Origin: JANNMJ01 sp031426455
Lineage (GTDB): Bacteria; Bacteroidota; Bacteroidia; Cytophagales; Hymenobacteraceae
Reading direction: 5' to 3'
Length of the DNA stretch: 20,468 bases
Assembly: GCA_031426455.1 (NCBI GenBank)
Contig: JANPLI010000067.1
Coordinates: 1 to 20,468, forward strand
A program made the position numbers and the translations under genes. Positions 1-7,958 of the stretch are shown piece after piece. The notes beneath the pieces were generated by a model that saw nothing but the letters and a program-made list of their open reading frames with translations, ran no database searches and was not told where the DNA came from. Positions within the stretch are counted from its first letter, which is position 1; every line of letters starts with the position of its first letter.

Positions 1-2140
1 AGGCGAGCTGCTGGATCTGAAGCAGAACCTGAACCAGATGGTGGACTCGCTCAACGTGTTCGCCGGCGAAGTGACCCGCGTGGCCCGCGAAGTGGGTACG
101 GAAGGTAAACTCGGTGGGCAGGCCAGCGTACCGAACGTGGCCGGTACCTGGAAAGACCTGACGGACAACGTAAACGGGATGGCCGGCAACCTCACCAGCC
201 AGGTGCGTGACATTGCCAACGTGGCAACCGCCGTGGCGAAAGGCGACCTGTCACAGAAGATCACCGTCGATGTAAAAGGCGAGCTGCTGGACCTCAAGGA
301 CAACCTGAACCGAATGGTGGACTCGCTCAACATCTTCGCCGGCGAAGTGACGCGGGTATCGCGCGAGGTGGGTACGGAAGGCAAGCTCGGCGGACAGGCC
401 AGCGTGCCGAACGTGGCCGGCGTCTGGAAAGACCTGACCGACAACGTGAACGGGATGGCCGGCAACCTCACCAGCCAGGTGCGCGACATTGCCAACGTGG
501 CCACGGCTGTAGCAAAAGGCGACCTGAGCCAAAAGATCACCGTCGATGTAAAAGGCGAGCTGCTGGATCTGAAGCAGAACCTGAACCAGATGGTGGACTC
601 GCTCAACATCTTCGCCGGGGAAGTGACCCGCGTGGCCCGCGAAGTGGGTACGGAAGGCAAGCTCGGCGGGCAGGCCAATGTGCCGAACGTGGCCGGCGTC
701 TGGAAAGACCTGACCGACAACGTGAACACGATGGCCGCCAACCTCACCACGCAGGTGCGGGGCATCGTGAAAGTTGTGACGGCCGTATCGAAAGGCGACC
801 TGACGCAGAAGCTGTTGCTCGAAGCCCGCGGGGAGGTGGCCGACCTGGCCGAGACTTTCAACCGAATGGTGGACGATCTGAACCGCCTGGCGTCCGAAGT
901 CAGCCGGGTGGCGCGCGTGGCCGGCGCCGAGGGCAAGCTCACGGAGCGCGCCACGGTGAGCGGGGTGTCGGGGTCGTGGAAAGAACTGGCCGACACGCTC
1001 AACGCGCTGCTCGAATCCATCGCCCAGCCAGTGCTGGCCGTGGCGCGGGTCGTGCGGGCAGTGAGTGAGTCGGACCTCACCGACCGGGTAGGGCTGGGCG
1101 CCGGACAGATTTCGGGCGACCCGCTGGAAATGTCCAACGCGCTCAATACCGCGCTCGCCAACCTCAACGACCTGCTCGGCCGGATCAACTCCTCAGCCGA
1201 AGTGGTGGGGGCGTCGTCGGAAGAAATGGTGCAGAAAGGCCAGCAGATGAGCCGCACCACGGCTTCGGTGGCCCACGCGATGCAGCAGATGGCCGAAGGT
1301 GCCCAGAACCAGGCCCAGAAAACCGACCAGGCGTTCCGCCTCATCGAAGACATTATGCAGGTGACCCGCGAAACGGCCCAAAAGGCCGAAGTGGTGAACC
1401 GCGCGGCCGTGCAGGGCGAGCAATCGTCGCAGTTGGGGCTGAAAACGGTGGCCGAAGTGGTGCGGAATATGGAAGAAATCTCGACCGCCGCCGTCCAGAC
1501 GGCGCATACCGTCGAGATGCTCAATACCCGCTCGCAGGAAATCAGCCGCGCGCTGGGCATCATCACCGAAATCGCGCTGCAAACTAACCTGCTGGCCCTG
1601 AACGCTTCCATCGAAGCCGCCCGCGCCGGCGACTACGGGCGCGGTTTCGCCGTGGTGGCCCAGGAAATGAGCAAGTTGGCGGAAGGCTCGCGCAAGTCGG
1701 CCTCCGAAATTGCGAACCTGCTGGAAGACGTGAAAAAAGACACCTCGTCGGCCGCTGCCGCTATCGCTACGATGGACAATCGGGTGACGCGCGGTAAAAA
1801 TGCTACCTTCGATGCGTCGAGCGCCTTCAAGGCCATCGCGGCGTCGTCGGGCGAAACGCTGCGTTCCTCGCAGGAAATTTTGCAGGCGACCGAACAGCAG
1901 ACGGCCAAGATCGGCGATGTGGTGCGCAACGTGGAAGAAGTGGTGGCCATCGCCGAGCAGACCGCTTCCGGCACGCGGCAGGTATCCAGCACGGCCCAGC
2001 GCCTGAGCGTGGCCATGCAGGAGCTGACGACCTCCTCGCAGCACCTGACCTCGATCGCCACCGACCTGCAAGGCAACCTCGCCACGTTCCGCCTCACCTC
2101 CGGTGCCCCCACCAAACCGCAACCGGCGCGCGCACAATAA
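1..2140 (+). CDS. Methyl-accepting chemotaxis protein with tandem HAMP repeats (5' end missing)
   Basis: The reading frame is already open at base 2 and the gene starts outside the window; the ATG at 38 is internal. The visible part begins with three almost identical 92-residue units (from bases 2, 278 and 554) and a fourth diverged unit (from 830). Each has the GELLDLK...MVDSLN and GDLSQKI pattern of poly-HAMP proteins. The C-terminal third is a methyl-accepting signalling domain whose hairpin tip, QTNLLALNASIEAARAGD, lies around bases 1580-1635 and is followed by GRGFAVVAQEM. The tip binds CheA and CheW. No membrane segment or sensor domain is visible in this part, so membrane anchoring cannot be judged. 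The C-terminus shows no CheR/CheB-tethering pentapeptide. It is the first gene of the visible che operon, 6 nt before cheW. The family call is secure; the ligand is unknown. Confidence 0.95.
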   Translation, partial: GELLDLKQNLNQMVDSLNVFAGEVTRVAREVGTEGKLGGQASVPNVAGTWKDLTDNVNGMAGNLTSQVRDIANVATAVAKGDLSQKITVDVKGELLDLKDNLNRMVDSLNIFAGEVTRVSREVGTEGKLGGQASVPNVAGVWKDLTDNVNGMAGNLTSQVRDIANVATAVAKGDLSQKITVDVKGELLDLKQNLNQMVDSLNIFAGEVTRVAREVGTEGKLGGQANVPNVAGVWKDLTDNVNTMAANLTTQVRGIVKVVTAVSKGDLTQKLLLEARGEVADLAETFNRMVDDLNRLASEVSRVARVAGAEGKLTERATVSGVSGSWKELADTLNALLESIAQPVLAVARVVRAVSESDLTDRVGLGAGQISGDPLEMSNALNTALANLNDLLGRINSSAEVVGASSEEMVQKGQQMSRTTASVAHAMQQMAEGAQNQAQKTDQAFRLIEDIMQVTRETAQKAEVVNRAAVQGEQSSQLGLKTVAEVVRNMEEISTAAVQTAHTVEMLNTRSQEISRALGIITEIALQTNLLALNASIEAARAGDYGRGFAVVAQEMSKLAEGSRKSASEIANLLEDVKKDTSSAAAAIATMDNRVTRGKNATFDASSAFKAIAASSGETLRSSQEILQATEQQTAKIGDVVRNVEEVVAIAEQTASGTRQVSSTAQRLSVAMQELTTSSQHLTSIATDLQGNLATFRLTSGAPTKPQPARAQ
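2..1105 (+). repeat. 276-bp in-frame tandem repeat coding HAMP units
   Basis: Four consecutive 276-bp units start at 2, 278, 554 and 830. The first three are nearly identical in DNA as well as protein; the fourth is diverged. Bases 2-55 equal bases 554-607 without a mismatch by eye. Copies 1 and 3 share QNLNQM where copy 2 has DNLNRM, so a two-unit (552-bp) duplication may underlie the array. More copies probably lie upstream of the window. Confidence 0.93.
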
Positions 2141-2146
2141 GGCTTT

Positions 2147-3013
2147 ATGGCAAAGAAAAAAGCTTTTCCAAAAGAGGTGGCGTCGGCCACGCCGCCCGGC
2201 GAAGCCGGTGGGGCAGGGGCGGCTGAAATAGAGGCTACGCTTGCGTCGCCGCTCGCTGACGAAGCGGGCGGTGAACCGGCTGCGTCCTCGGGTAGTAAAG
2301 TGGACGCCAGCAATGTAGAGGCGGCCAGCCCGGTCGCCTCGGTGCCCGCTGCGCCCCAGCCCGGCATTCTGGACGATGACGCCACGACCCGCACGGCTGC
2401 CAGCATTCCGGCGCCCACGCTGCTTCAACCGTTGGCCCGGCGCGTGGCGCCCAAGGTCGAGCAGATGATGCAGCTCATCGTTTTCCGGTTGGGTTTGGAG
2501 GAGTACGCCGTCCGGATTGCGCAGGTCAAGGAAATCACGGTCACGCCGGAAATCGCCCGGATGCCGCGTACGCCAGCTTTTTTGCGCGGCGTGGCCAATA
2601 TTCGGGGCGAGCTGATCGCCGTCCTGGACCTGGAAGAGCGTTTTCAGCTCACACCCGCGCCCCTGGCCGACCCCGCCGACCGCCGCACGTACACGCTGGT
2701 GGTGGAAGCCGCCGATTACAGCATCGGCATTTTAGTGCGTCAGATGCCGCAGGCCACCACGGTGCCCGCCGCGCTGCTGGAACAGGCGCCGGACTTTTTC
2801 CGCACCCTGAGTATCAATGATAAGTACATCGAAGGTTTGGTCCGGCTATCCGATCAGGACCGGGTGATTATTCTCCTCGACCTGCTCCGGCTGCTGCAGC
2901 CCGCCGAAATTCTCCAACTAAGCCCCCCCAATGCCGTTATAGCACCGGAAGGGGGCCTGCCGATGCCGGCGCAAGCCGAAATGCCGCTGCCGGGAGGAGC
3001 CGTTGTCCGCTGA
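2147..3013 (+). CDS. cheW: CheW-like coupling protein with long N-terminal extension
   Basis: This 288-residue cytoplasmic adaptor would link the receptor to CheA. Residues 1-105 are a low-complexity Ala/Pro/Glu-rich tail with no recognisable domain. The CheW domain spans about residues 107-255: MQLIVFRLG opens the first strand, then RGVANIRGELIAVLDLEERF matches the family's NxRGxxxPVxDL core, followed by SIGILVRQM and IEGLVRL. Typical CheW proteins have about 150-170 residues, so the tail is the odd part. It may be a flexible linker within the array (inference). The start is the ATG 6 nt after the receptor stop; translational coupling is likely. No second CheW or receiver domain is present. 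Confidence 0.93.
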   Translation: MAKKKAFPKEVASATPPGEAGGAGAAEIEATLASPLADEAGGEPAASSGSKVDASNVEAASPVASVPAAPQPGILDDDATTRTAASIPAPTLLQPLARRVAPKVEQMMQLIVFRLGLEEYAVRIAQVKEITVTPEIARMPRTPAFLRGVANIRGELIAVLDLEERFQLTPAPLADPADRRTYTLVVEAADYSIGILVRQMPQATTVPAALLEQAPDFFRTLSINDKYIEGLVRLSDQDRVIILLDLLRLLQPAEILQLSPPNAVIAPEGGLPMPAQAEMPLPGGAVVR

Positions 3014-3026
3014 CGACTGCTTTACC

Positions 3027-3045
3027 GGCGCCTGATTCAAGCGCC
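3027..3045 (+). terminator. Weak hairpin between cheW and cheY
   Basis: GGCGC (3027-3031) can pair with GCGCC (3041-3045) around a 9-nt loop. A T-rich stretch follows, up to the cheY start. The stem is short and the T-run is displaced, so this may only attenuate transcription or be chance. Confidence 0.25.
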
Positions 3046-3077
3046 CCGTTTCATTTGTTTTAGTTTTTTTAATCTGT

Positions 3078-3440
3078 ATGGCCAACCGCATTCTTATTGT
3101 TGACGACTCGTTCTATATGCGAACGATGCTCAAAAACATCCTTTCCGACGCCGGCCACGAGATCGTGGGTGAAGCCGCCACCGGCCAGCAGGCGATTCAA
3201 CTGGCCCGCGATACCCGTCCGGATCTGGTGACGCTCGACGTGATTTTGCCTGATAATACGGGCCTCGACGTACTCAAAGCGATTCGCGCCGAACAGCCGG
3301 ACCTGAAAATCGTAATGGTCTCGGCGGTTGGTCAGGACGTAATCGTGAACGAAGCCTTGGCCGCTGGCGCCGGCGCCTACCTCGTCAAGCCCTTCTCCGA
3401 GGAGCGGGTGCTGGATATTGTAAAACAACTCCTGAGCTAG
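3078..3440 (+). CDS. cheY: CheY-like single-domain response regulator
   Basis: This 120-residue protein is a stand-alone receiver domain. The acidic pocket is D9-D10, the phospho-acceptor is D54 (VTLDVILPD), the switch Ser is S82 (VMVSAVG) and the conserved Lys is K104 (LVKPF). All are in the expected places for a domain that takes phosphate from CheA. There is no output domain. It lies between cheW and cheA in the same direction and is the likely diffusible output of this pathway. Its target is not obvious because no flagellar gene is visible; in Bacteroidota such a protein could act on gliding, pili or another regulator (inference). The ATG at 3078 is the natural start for a receiver beginning NRILIVDDS. 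Confidence 0.96.
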   Translation: MANRILIVDDSFYMRTMLKNILSDAGHEIVGEAATGQQAIQLARDTRPDLVTLDVILPDNTGLDVLKAIRAEQPDLKIVMVSAVGQDVIVNEALAAGAGAYLVKPFSEERVLDIVKQLLS

Positions 3441-3499
3441 GCCGGGGTAAGATGCTGGGGTTGGGTTTTAAGTGTCGGCAGACGCCGCACGGATCAGCC

Positions 3500-3533
3500 A
3501 CTCAGTCAATCAGTCTCACTCAGTCACGCAGTA
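3500..3533 (+). repeat. Short 8-bp tandem repeat (ACTCAGTC) before cheA
   Basis: The units are ACTCAGTC (3500), AATCAGTC (3508), a 2-nt TC spacer, ACTCAGTC (3518) and ACGCAGTA (3526). The array ends 4 nt before the cheA ATG and occupies the position where a ribosome-binding region would be. Confidence 0.75.
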
Positions 3534-3537
3534 AAAA

Positions 3538-5346
3538 ATGGCCGACCGCGAACAGGAATACCGCGAGCTTTTTGCCGCTGAGGCGCTGGAAACCATCGAA
3601 ATGATGGGCCGGCACCTGGGGGTGCTGGAGCGCGCGCCCCTGGACGAGCCGGCCATAGCCGATAGCTTTCGGCTGCTGCATAACCTGAAAGCCAGTGCCG
3701 CGGCTACGGGTTTTCAGGCGATTGCCGACCTGGCCCACGCGCTGGAAACGCTCTTTGGCCGGCTGCGGGTGCGCGAAATTGCGTTCACCGGGAAAGTCGT
3801 CGGCTTGTTCTACGAAGGCCTGGATGCGCTCGATGAGCTGAGCCGGTTTGCGATGGCTCCGCAGGCGGGCCCCGCCCCGGACCTGACCTCGCTGCTGGGC
3901 CGGCTGGATGCGGTCACCCCCGCCGATTCGCTGGTGACTGGCGCTTCAGCGGGCGAACTGGTAGTGGCGACGCTGCCCGAATTCGGCGTCGTGCCGGAGC
4001 TCGTCGCCCCGGCGGGTGCCCCCCGGATGGAGCTTTCGGACCTGGTGTCGATCCCGGTGCGCAAACTGAACACGCTGCTGACCCAGGCCAGTGAACTGAC
4101 CCTGTACCGCGACCGCCTGCGTACGCTGGCCCGTGAGCTGGACCTGCCGGTGCTTACCCAGCTTTCCGACCAGTTTTCGCGCCTCGCCGAGGATATTCAG
4201 TACGCCGTGATGGACGCCCGGCTGGTGACGGTCGGCTCGCTCTTCAACAAGTTTCCGCGCGTGGTGCGCGACGTGGCCACCGCCGAAAGCAAACGGGTGG
4301 ATTTGCTGCTCAGCGGGCAGGATATTCAAATCGACCGCAACGTGCTGCAAATCGTCACCGACGGCCTGCTGCACTTGCTGCGTAACGCCATTACGCACGG
4401 CATCGAACGGCCAGCGGAGCGCCTGGCGGCGGGTAAGCCCGAAACCGGCATCCTGTTGCTCGACGCCCAGACCGACCGCGACCGCGTGATCCTGACGCTT
4501 ACCGACGACGGGCGTGGCATTGACCGCGCGGCCGTGGTGCGTAAGGCCCGCCTCCAGGGGCTGCTACCCGCCGACTACCCGGACCCTGTGGTCAATACCG
4601 CCGAAACGTCCACCGACGCCAGTGCTGACGCCACCGATGCAGATGGCGACGACGTGCTGCACCTGATCTTCGAGCCGGGCTTTTCCACCGCTTCCACCAT
4701 TACGGCCTACGCCGGGCGCGGCGTGGGGCTGGACGTGGTGAAGCTGGCCGTCGATACACTGGGCGGACGCCTGCAACTCACCACGGAACCCGGCCGGGGC
4801 ACTACGTTCACGTTGGTGCTGCCGTCTTCGATTGCCGTCAAGCCCGCGCTGCTGGTGGAAGATGAGGACAGTTTCTACGCCATTGGCCTGACGTACACCG
4901 AGAACGTGGTTTCGCTGGCCGCCACCGACCTGTTCGCCGCCGGGCCCGTGCTGATGGCCGCGCTCCCCGGCACCGAAGAGGCCGTGCCCGTGGTAGCGCT
5001 CCGGCATCTGCTGGAAGGCACACCGGGCCTGCAACGGTTGCTTGACCGTGCGGCGCTGGGGCCGGGGCCTTATCCGGTGGTCATCGTGCGCCACAACAAC
5101 CGCCGGCTGGGGCTATTGGTGGGGCGTTTCATCGGTCAGCAGGATATCGTCGTGAAGCCCGTCGCGAAACCGCTCGACCAGATCGATCTCTTCAATGGCC
5201 TCACCACGCTGGGCAATGGCCGCGTTTGTGTGGTATTGGATGTGCCAGCGCTCACGGCGCCGTTCACGGGGGGGCGCGACGCCCGCCAGTTCGGGAAGAT
5301 GGTGGTGGGCGCGCGGGCCGTACCCGCCGCGCTGGTGCCCCGCTGA
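3538..5346 (+). CDS. cheA: CheA-type histidine kinase
   Basis: This 602-residue chemotaxis kinase would phosphorylate the neighbouring CheY. The N-terminal HPt domain (about 1-100) carries the phosphorylatable H48 in LLHNLKASAAATGF, where the usual HxxKG glycine is alanine. I see no separate P2 CheY-binding domain. The dimerisation helices begin near M164. The ATPase domain has an N-box (DGLLHLLRNAITHGIE, from about 275), G1 DDGRGID (323-329), an F-box FEPGFS (from about 378) and G2 GRGVGLDVVK (from about 393). An Ala/Thr/Asp-rich stretch (about 350-370) enlarges the ATP lid. A CheW-like domain fills about 425-590 and should dock on CheW and the receptor tip. The start ATG directly follows an 8-mer repeat. 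All kinase motifs are intact, so an active enzyme is expected. Confidence 0.95.
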   Translation: MADREQEYRELFAAEALETIEMMGRHLGVLERAPLDEPAIADSFRLLHNLKASAAATGFQAIADLAHALETLFGRLRVREIAFTGKVVGLFYEGLDALDELSRFAMAPQAGPAPDLTSLLGRLDAVTPADSLVTGASAGELVVATLPEFGVVPELVAPAGAPRMELSDLVSIPVRKLNTLLTQASELTLYRDRLRTLARELDLPVLTQLSDQFSRLAEDIQYAVMDARLVTVGSLFNKFPRVVRDVATAESKRVDLLLSGQDIQIDRNVLQIVTDGLLHLLRNAITHGIERPAERLAAGKPETGILLLDAQTDRDRVILTLTDDGRGIDRAAVVRKARLQGLLPADYPDPVVNTAETSTDASADATDADGDDVLHLIFEPGFSTASTITAYAGRGVGLDVVKLAVDTLGGRLQLTTEPGRGTTFTLVLPSSIAVKPALLVEDEDSFYAIGLTYTENVVSLAATDLFAAGPVLMAALPGTEEAVPVVALRHLLEGTPGLQRLLDRAALGPGPYPVVIVRHNNRRLGLLVGRFIGQQDIVVKPVAKPLDQIDLFNGLTTLGNGRVCVVLDVPALTAPFTGGRDARQFGKMVVGARAVPAALVPR

Positions 5347-5385
5347 CCTTGCTGAAGGTATGTGGAGCTTTTGGCTCTGTCTGTG

Positions 5386-5394
5386 TTTTTTTTT
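5386..5394 (+). other. T9 homopolymer in cheA-cheC spacer
   Basis: Nine consecutive T residues lie in an otherwise GC-rich spacer. A weak GGAGC/GCTCT hairpin sits just before it, so partial termination between cheA and cheC is possible. The run could also be slippage-prone. It is non-coding if cheC starts at 5427. Confidence 0.4.
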
Positions 5395-5426
5395 CGACGA
5401 AACAACTCCTGCTCTTTACCTCTCAT

Positions 5427-6065
5427 ATGCCCCTTTCCTTGAACACGCTCGAAAAAGATACTATCCGCGAGGTCCTTAATATTGGGCTAGCCCGCGCCGC
5501 CGATTCTTTTGCGCTCATCGCGCAGGGACGGGTCTTGCTGACGGTGCCCGACTTCGACCTCGTACCGGCCTCGCGGGTGCTGGCCCTGGCCAAGCAGTAC
5601 GATTCGGACCACTACTTCGTGGTGCAGAGCGATATCCGGGGCGATTTCAAGGGCGCCACGCTCCTGGCGTTCTCGCCGGAACATATTCAGCGGGTAACGG
5701 AAATCTGCCTGCGAATGAAAGGGCCGGCGACGCTGGAAATCAATGAAATGCAGCGGTCGCTTTTGTTGGAGATAAGCAATATCCTTACCGGCGCGATGGT
5801 CACGCAGCTCGCGAACCTGCTGCACAAGTCCATTTATGGGGCGCCGCCTACTACGCCCGGCTCCGACCTGGCCGTGTCGCTCCATTCCATCATCGAAGCT
5901 TCCGGCGATCAGATGCAGCCGATGGTATTCACCGTTGTGACGCAGTTCGAGGAGTCGTCCAAAAAGATTGAGTTGCCGCTGCTTATTTTCTTCGACCGTC
6001 CTACCTTCGACAAAATGGTGGTCTCAATTCGCTCTGAGGAGTTCCGGAAAGCGTCACATATGTAA
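5427..6065 (+). CDS. cheC: CheC-family CheY-P phosphatase
   Basis: I place the start at the ATG at 5427, giving 212 residues. The frame is open further upstream, but that stretch overlaps the end of cheA and does not look like protein. Two copies of the CheC active-site motif (D/S-xxx-E-xx-N-x22-P) are complete: D11-E15-N18-P41 and S111-E115-N118-P141. CheC and FliY use this Glu/Asn pair to hydrolyse phospho-CheY; CheX keeps only one site. Two intact sites and the two-fold layout favour CheC over CheX. The protein is cytoplasmic and would terminate the signal made by the adjacent CheA/CheY. CheC often acts with the deamidase CheD, which is not seen here. It is the last visible gene of the operon, with a strong terminator downstream. 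Confidence 0.88.
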   Translation: MPLSLNTLEKDTIREVLNIGLARAADSFALIAQGRVLLTVPDFDLVPASRVLALAKQYDSDHYFVVQSDIRGDFKGATLLAFSPEHIQRVTEICLRMKGPATLEINEMQRSLLLEISNILTGAMVTQLANLLHKSIYGAPPTTPGSDLAVSLHSIIEASGDQMQPMVFTVVTQFEESSKKIELPLLIFFDRPTFDKMVVSIRSEEFRKASHM

Positions 6066-6191
6066 GTGCCCGGGCCAACGTAGTAGTTTGTTAAAATCAG
6101 CAGAAACCCCTGATTGCCAAGGAGTCTGCCAGTTATTTAACCGGCTGGCTACCGTCGATTTATTTGAAACGGGGTTCCCGTTGCAGCATCC

Positions 6192-6221
6192 AGAACGGAG
6201 CCGATGCTCCGTTCTTTTTTT
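6192..6221 (+). terminator. Rho-independent terminator of the che operon
   Basis: A perfect 10-bp stem (AGAACGGAGC, 6192-6201, with GCTCCGTTCT, 6206-6215) encloses a CGAT loop. The T-run continues to 6221. It lies 127 nt after the cheC stop and before the ureohydrolase start at 6272. The rest of the 6066-6271 spacer holds only a weak AATCAG/CTGATT hairpin (6095-6115). Confidence 0.92.
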
Positions 6222-6271
6222 GCGCCATAGTCGCGCTGGGGCGATCAGCCCACCAAAAATCACCCGATCAA

Positions 6272-7399
6272 ATGACCAAAGCTGAAAAAATTGCCGCCTT
6301 CGACCCCAGCGGCCTCGGCGACGCCAACGCGGGGCTCTTCGGTCTGCCCTTCACCCCCGACGACGCCGCCCTCGTGATCATCCCCGTGCCGTGGGAAGTG
6401 ACGGTTTCGTACCGGGCCGGCGCCGCTCAGGGGCCGTCCACCGTGCAGGAAGCGTCCTACCAGGTCGATCTGTTCGAGCCGGGCATCCCTGACGCGTGGC
6501 AACTGGGGCTAGCCCTGGAAGAGGCCGATGCGCACTGGACGGACGTGGCCGCCACGCTCCGGGCGGAGGCCGAAGCTTATATCGGGTGGCTCACGGCGGG
6601 GCAGCCCGCCGAAAACGCGGCGACCTTCGCCGATCTGCCCGCGCGCATCACCGAACAGGGCGAGCAGTTGCGCGCCTGGCTGCGCGACCGCGCCACGGCC
6701 TACCTCGACGAAGGCAAGCTGGTGGCTGTGCTGGGCGGCGACCATTCCACGCCGCTGGGCCTGCTCGACGCGCTGGCGGCGCGCTACCAGGCTATCGACC
6801 CCGCCGCTGCCAAAGGCCCAGCCGATGCCGCTGCGCTGCCCGAGGGCTTCGGCATCCTGCAAATCGACGCCCACGCCGACCTGCGCGAAGCCTACGAGGA
6901 ATTCACGTATTCCCACGCCTCGATTATGTACAACGCGCTGACGCTGCCGCAGGTCCGGAAACTGGTGCAGGTGGGCATCCGCGACGTGTGCGAGGCCGAA
7001 ATGACGCTGGCCGATGAGGCGAACGGCCGCGTGACGATGTTCACCGACGCTTACCTGCAGGACGAACTGCTGGGCGGTACCACCTGGAAGAAGCTCTGCA
7101 AAAAGATCATCGCCCAGTTGCCGCCGCACGTGTACATTTCTTTCGATATCGACGGTCTCGACCCTAAACTCTGCCCCGGCACCGGCACGCCCGTGCCCGG
7201 CGGGCTGGAATTCGAGCAGGCCGTGTACTTGATCAAGCAGGTCGTGAAAAGCGGCCGGCGCATCATCGGCTTCGACCTTTGCGAAGTGGCGCCCGGCACC
7301 GACCCGGACTGGAACGGCTCCGTCGGCGCCCGCCTCCTCTACAAGCTCTGCAACTGGACGGCCGTCTCGCAGGGCCGCCTCCGGACGACGGAGTTTTAG
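6272..7399 (+). CDS. Arginase/agmatinase-family ureohydrolase
   Basis: The start is the ATG at 6272 (375 residues); the frame is open to 6164, but that would run through the che terminator. The binuclear manganese site of the ureohydrolase fold is complete: GGDHS with D157/H158, DAHAD at 199-203 and SFDIDGLDP with D292/D294. The enzyme should hydrolyse a guanidino compound to urea plus an amine. Substrate (agmatine, arginine, guanidinobutyrate) or an alternative formimidoglutamate activity cannot be read from these motifs. A segment between about residues 75 and 150 makes it longer than the usual 300-residue agmatinase. No polyamine or histidine-degradation genes are nearby, so context does not settle the substrate. 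Confidence 0.88.
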   Translation: MTKAEKIAAFDPSGLGDANAGLFGLPFTPDDAALVIIPVPWEVTVSYRAGAAQGPSTVQEASYQVDLFEPGIPDAWQLGLALEEADAHWTDVAATLRAEAEAYIGWLTAGQPAENAATFADLPARITEQGEQLRAWLRDRATAYLDEGKLVAVLGGDHSTPLGLLDALAARYQAIDPAAAKGPADAAALPEGFGILQIDAHADLREAYEEFTYSHASIMYNALTLPQVRKLVQVGIRDVCEAEMTLADEANGRVTMFTDAYLQDELLGGTTWKKLCKKIIAQLPPHVYISFDIDGLDPKLCPGTGTPVPGGLEFEQAVYLIKQVVKSGRRIIGFDLCEVAPGTDPDWNGSVGARLLYKLCNWTAVSQGRLRTTEF

Positions 7400-7484
7400 G
7401 CGGCTGTTTCGGATCGATTGGTATCAAAACCGTGCGTTCTACCGTACCAGCCGACCAGATTCCCCTTTCACCAATTGACCAACA

Positions 7485-7832
7485 ATGAATTTTATCCTCA
7501 AGCTCGTACTCACGGCGCTGGCCGCTTACGGCCTCGGCCAGGTGCTGCCGGGCGTTCACTTCCCCGGCATCGGTACGGCCCTGGTTTTCGTGCTGATCCT
7601 GGGCGTGTTGAATGCCATCGTCAAGCCCATTCTGAAAATCATCGGCTTTCCGCTGACGGTCCTGACGCTGGGTTTGTTTACGCTCGTCATCAACGTGGCG
7701 GTCATTCAGTTAGCCGACCTGCTGATTCCCGGCGACCTGGTTCAAGGCTTCTTTATGTCGCTGATTTTCGGCTTCCTGCTCTCGCTGCTGACCAGTGTGA
7801 TCGACGGGATGTTCAGCGATAAAAAGGATTAG
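7485..7832 (+). CDS. Small four-helix membrane protein, phage holin 4 superfamily
   Basis: This is a 115-residue, very hydrophobic protein with about four membrane-spanning segments (roughly 3-22, 29-48, 54-77 and 83-107). A charged KPILK turn follows the second and DGMFSDKKD forms the tail. The pattern (ALAAYGLGQVLPGV..., LGVLNAIVKPILKI, FPLTVLTLGLF) matches the bacterial YvlD/phage_holin_4_2 family (PF04020). Despite the name, these are usually chromosomal inner-membrane proteins of unknown role, and there are no phage genes nearby. It follows the ureohydrolase by 85 nt and may share its transcript. Confidence 0.85.
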   Translation: MNFILKLVLTALAAYGLGQVLPGVHFPGIGTALVFVLILGVLNAIVKPILKIIGFPLTVLTLGLFTLVINVAVIQLADLLIPGDLVQGFFMSLIFGFLLSLLTSVIDGMFSDKKD

Positions 7833-7843
7833 TATTTCGGCCA

Positions 7844-7862
7844 GCGCGTTTTCTGAACGCGC
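7844..7862 (+). terminator. Hairpin after the holin-family gene
   Basis: GCGCGTT (7844-7850) pairs perfectly with AACGCGC (7856-7862) around TTCTG, 11 nt after the stop codon. The T-tract after it is poor (CGGTCTTT). It may act together with the larger hairpin 20 nt downstream. Confidence 0.45.
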
Positions 7863-7880
7863 CGGTCTTTGCCCGCAAAG

Positions 7881-7923
7881 AAGCCCGGTTGATTCGCACC
7901 GTCTGTGCGAACCAACCGGGCTT
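7881..7923. terminator. Bidirectional terminator between convergent genes
   Basis: A 19-bp stem (7881-7899 with 7905-7923) has one A-C mismatch and a 5-nt loop, CGTCT. It sits between the plus-strand holin-family gene and the minus-strand serine hydrolase and can serve both. Both flanks carry only modest T-rich tails. Confidence 0.8.
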
Positions 7924-7958
7924 TCCGGTTCTTCCTCATCAGGCCAAACTACCCGACC

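Noticed and set aside
1193..2428. Long minus-strand frames opposite the receptor, such as 1193-2428 and 1633-2418
   Set aside because: They are His/Arg/Gly- or Ala/Ser-rich mirror frames of a GC-rich gene with clear MCP motifs on the other strand, and they resemble no protein family.
5226..5426. N-terminal extension of the CheC frame back to 5226
   Set aside because: It overlaps the cheA end in another frame and reads as low-complexity Gly/Arg sequence; CheC homology begins just after the ATG at 5427.
7485..7832. Prophage remnant suggested by the holin-family name
   Set aside because: This family is widespread as chromosomal membrane proteins, and no phage gene, integrase or attachment repeat is nearby.
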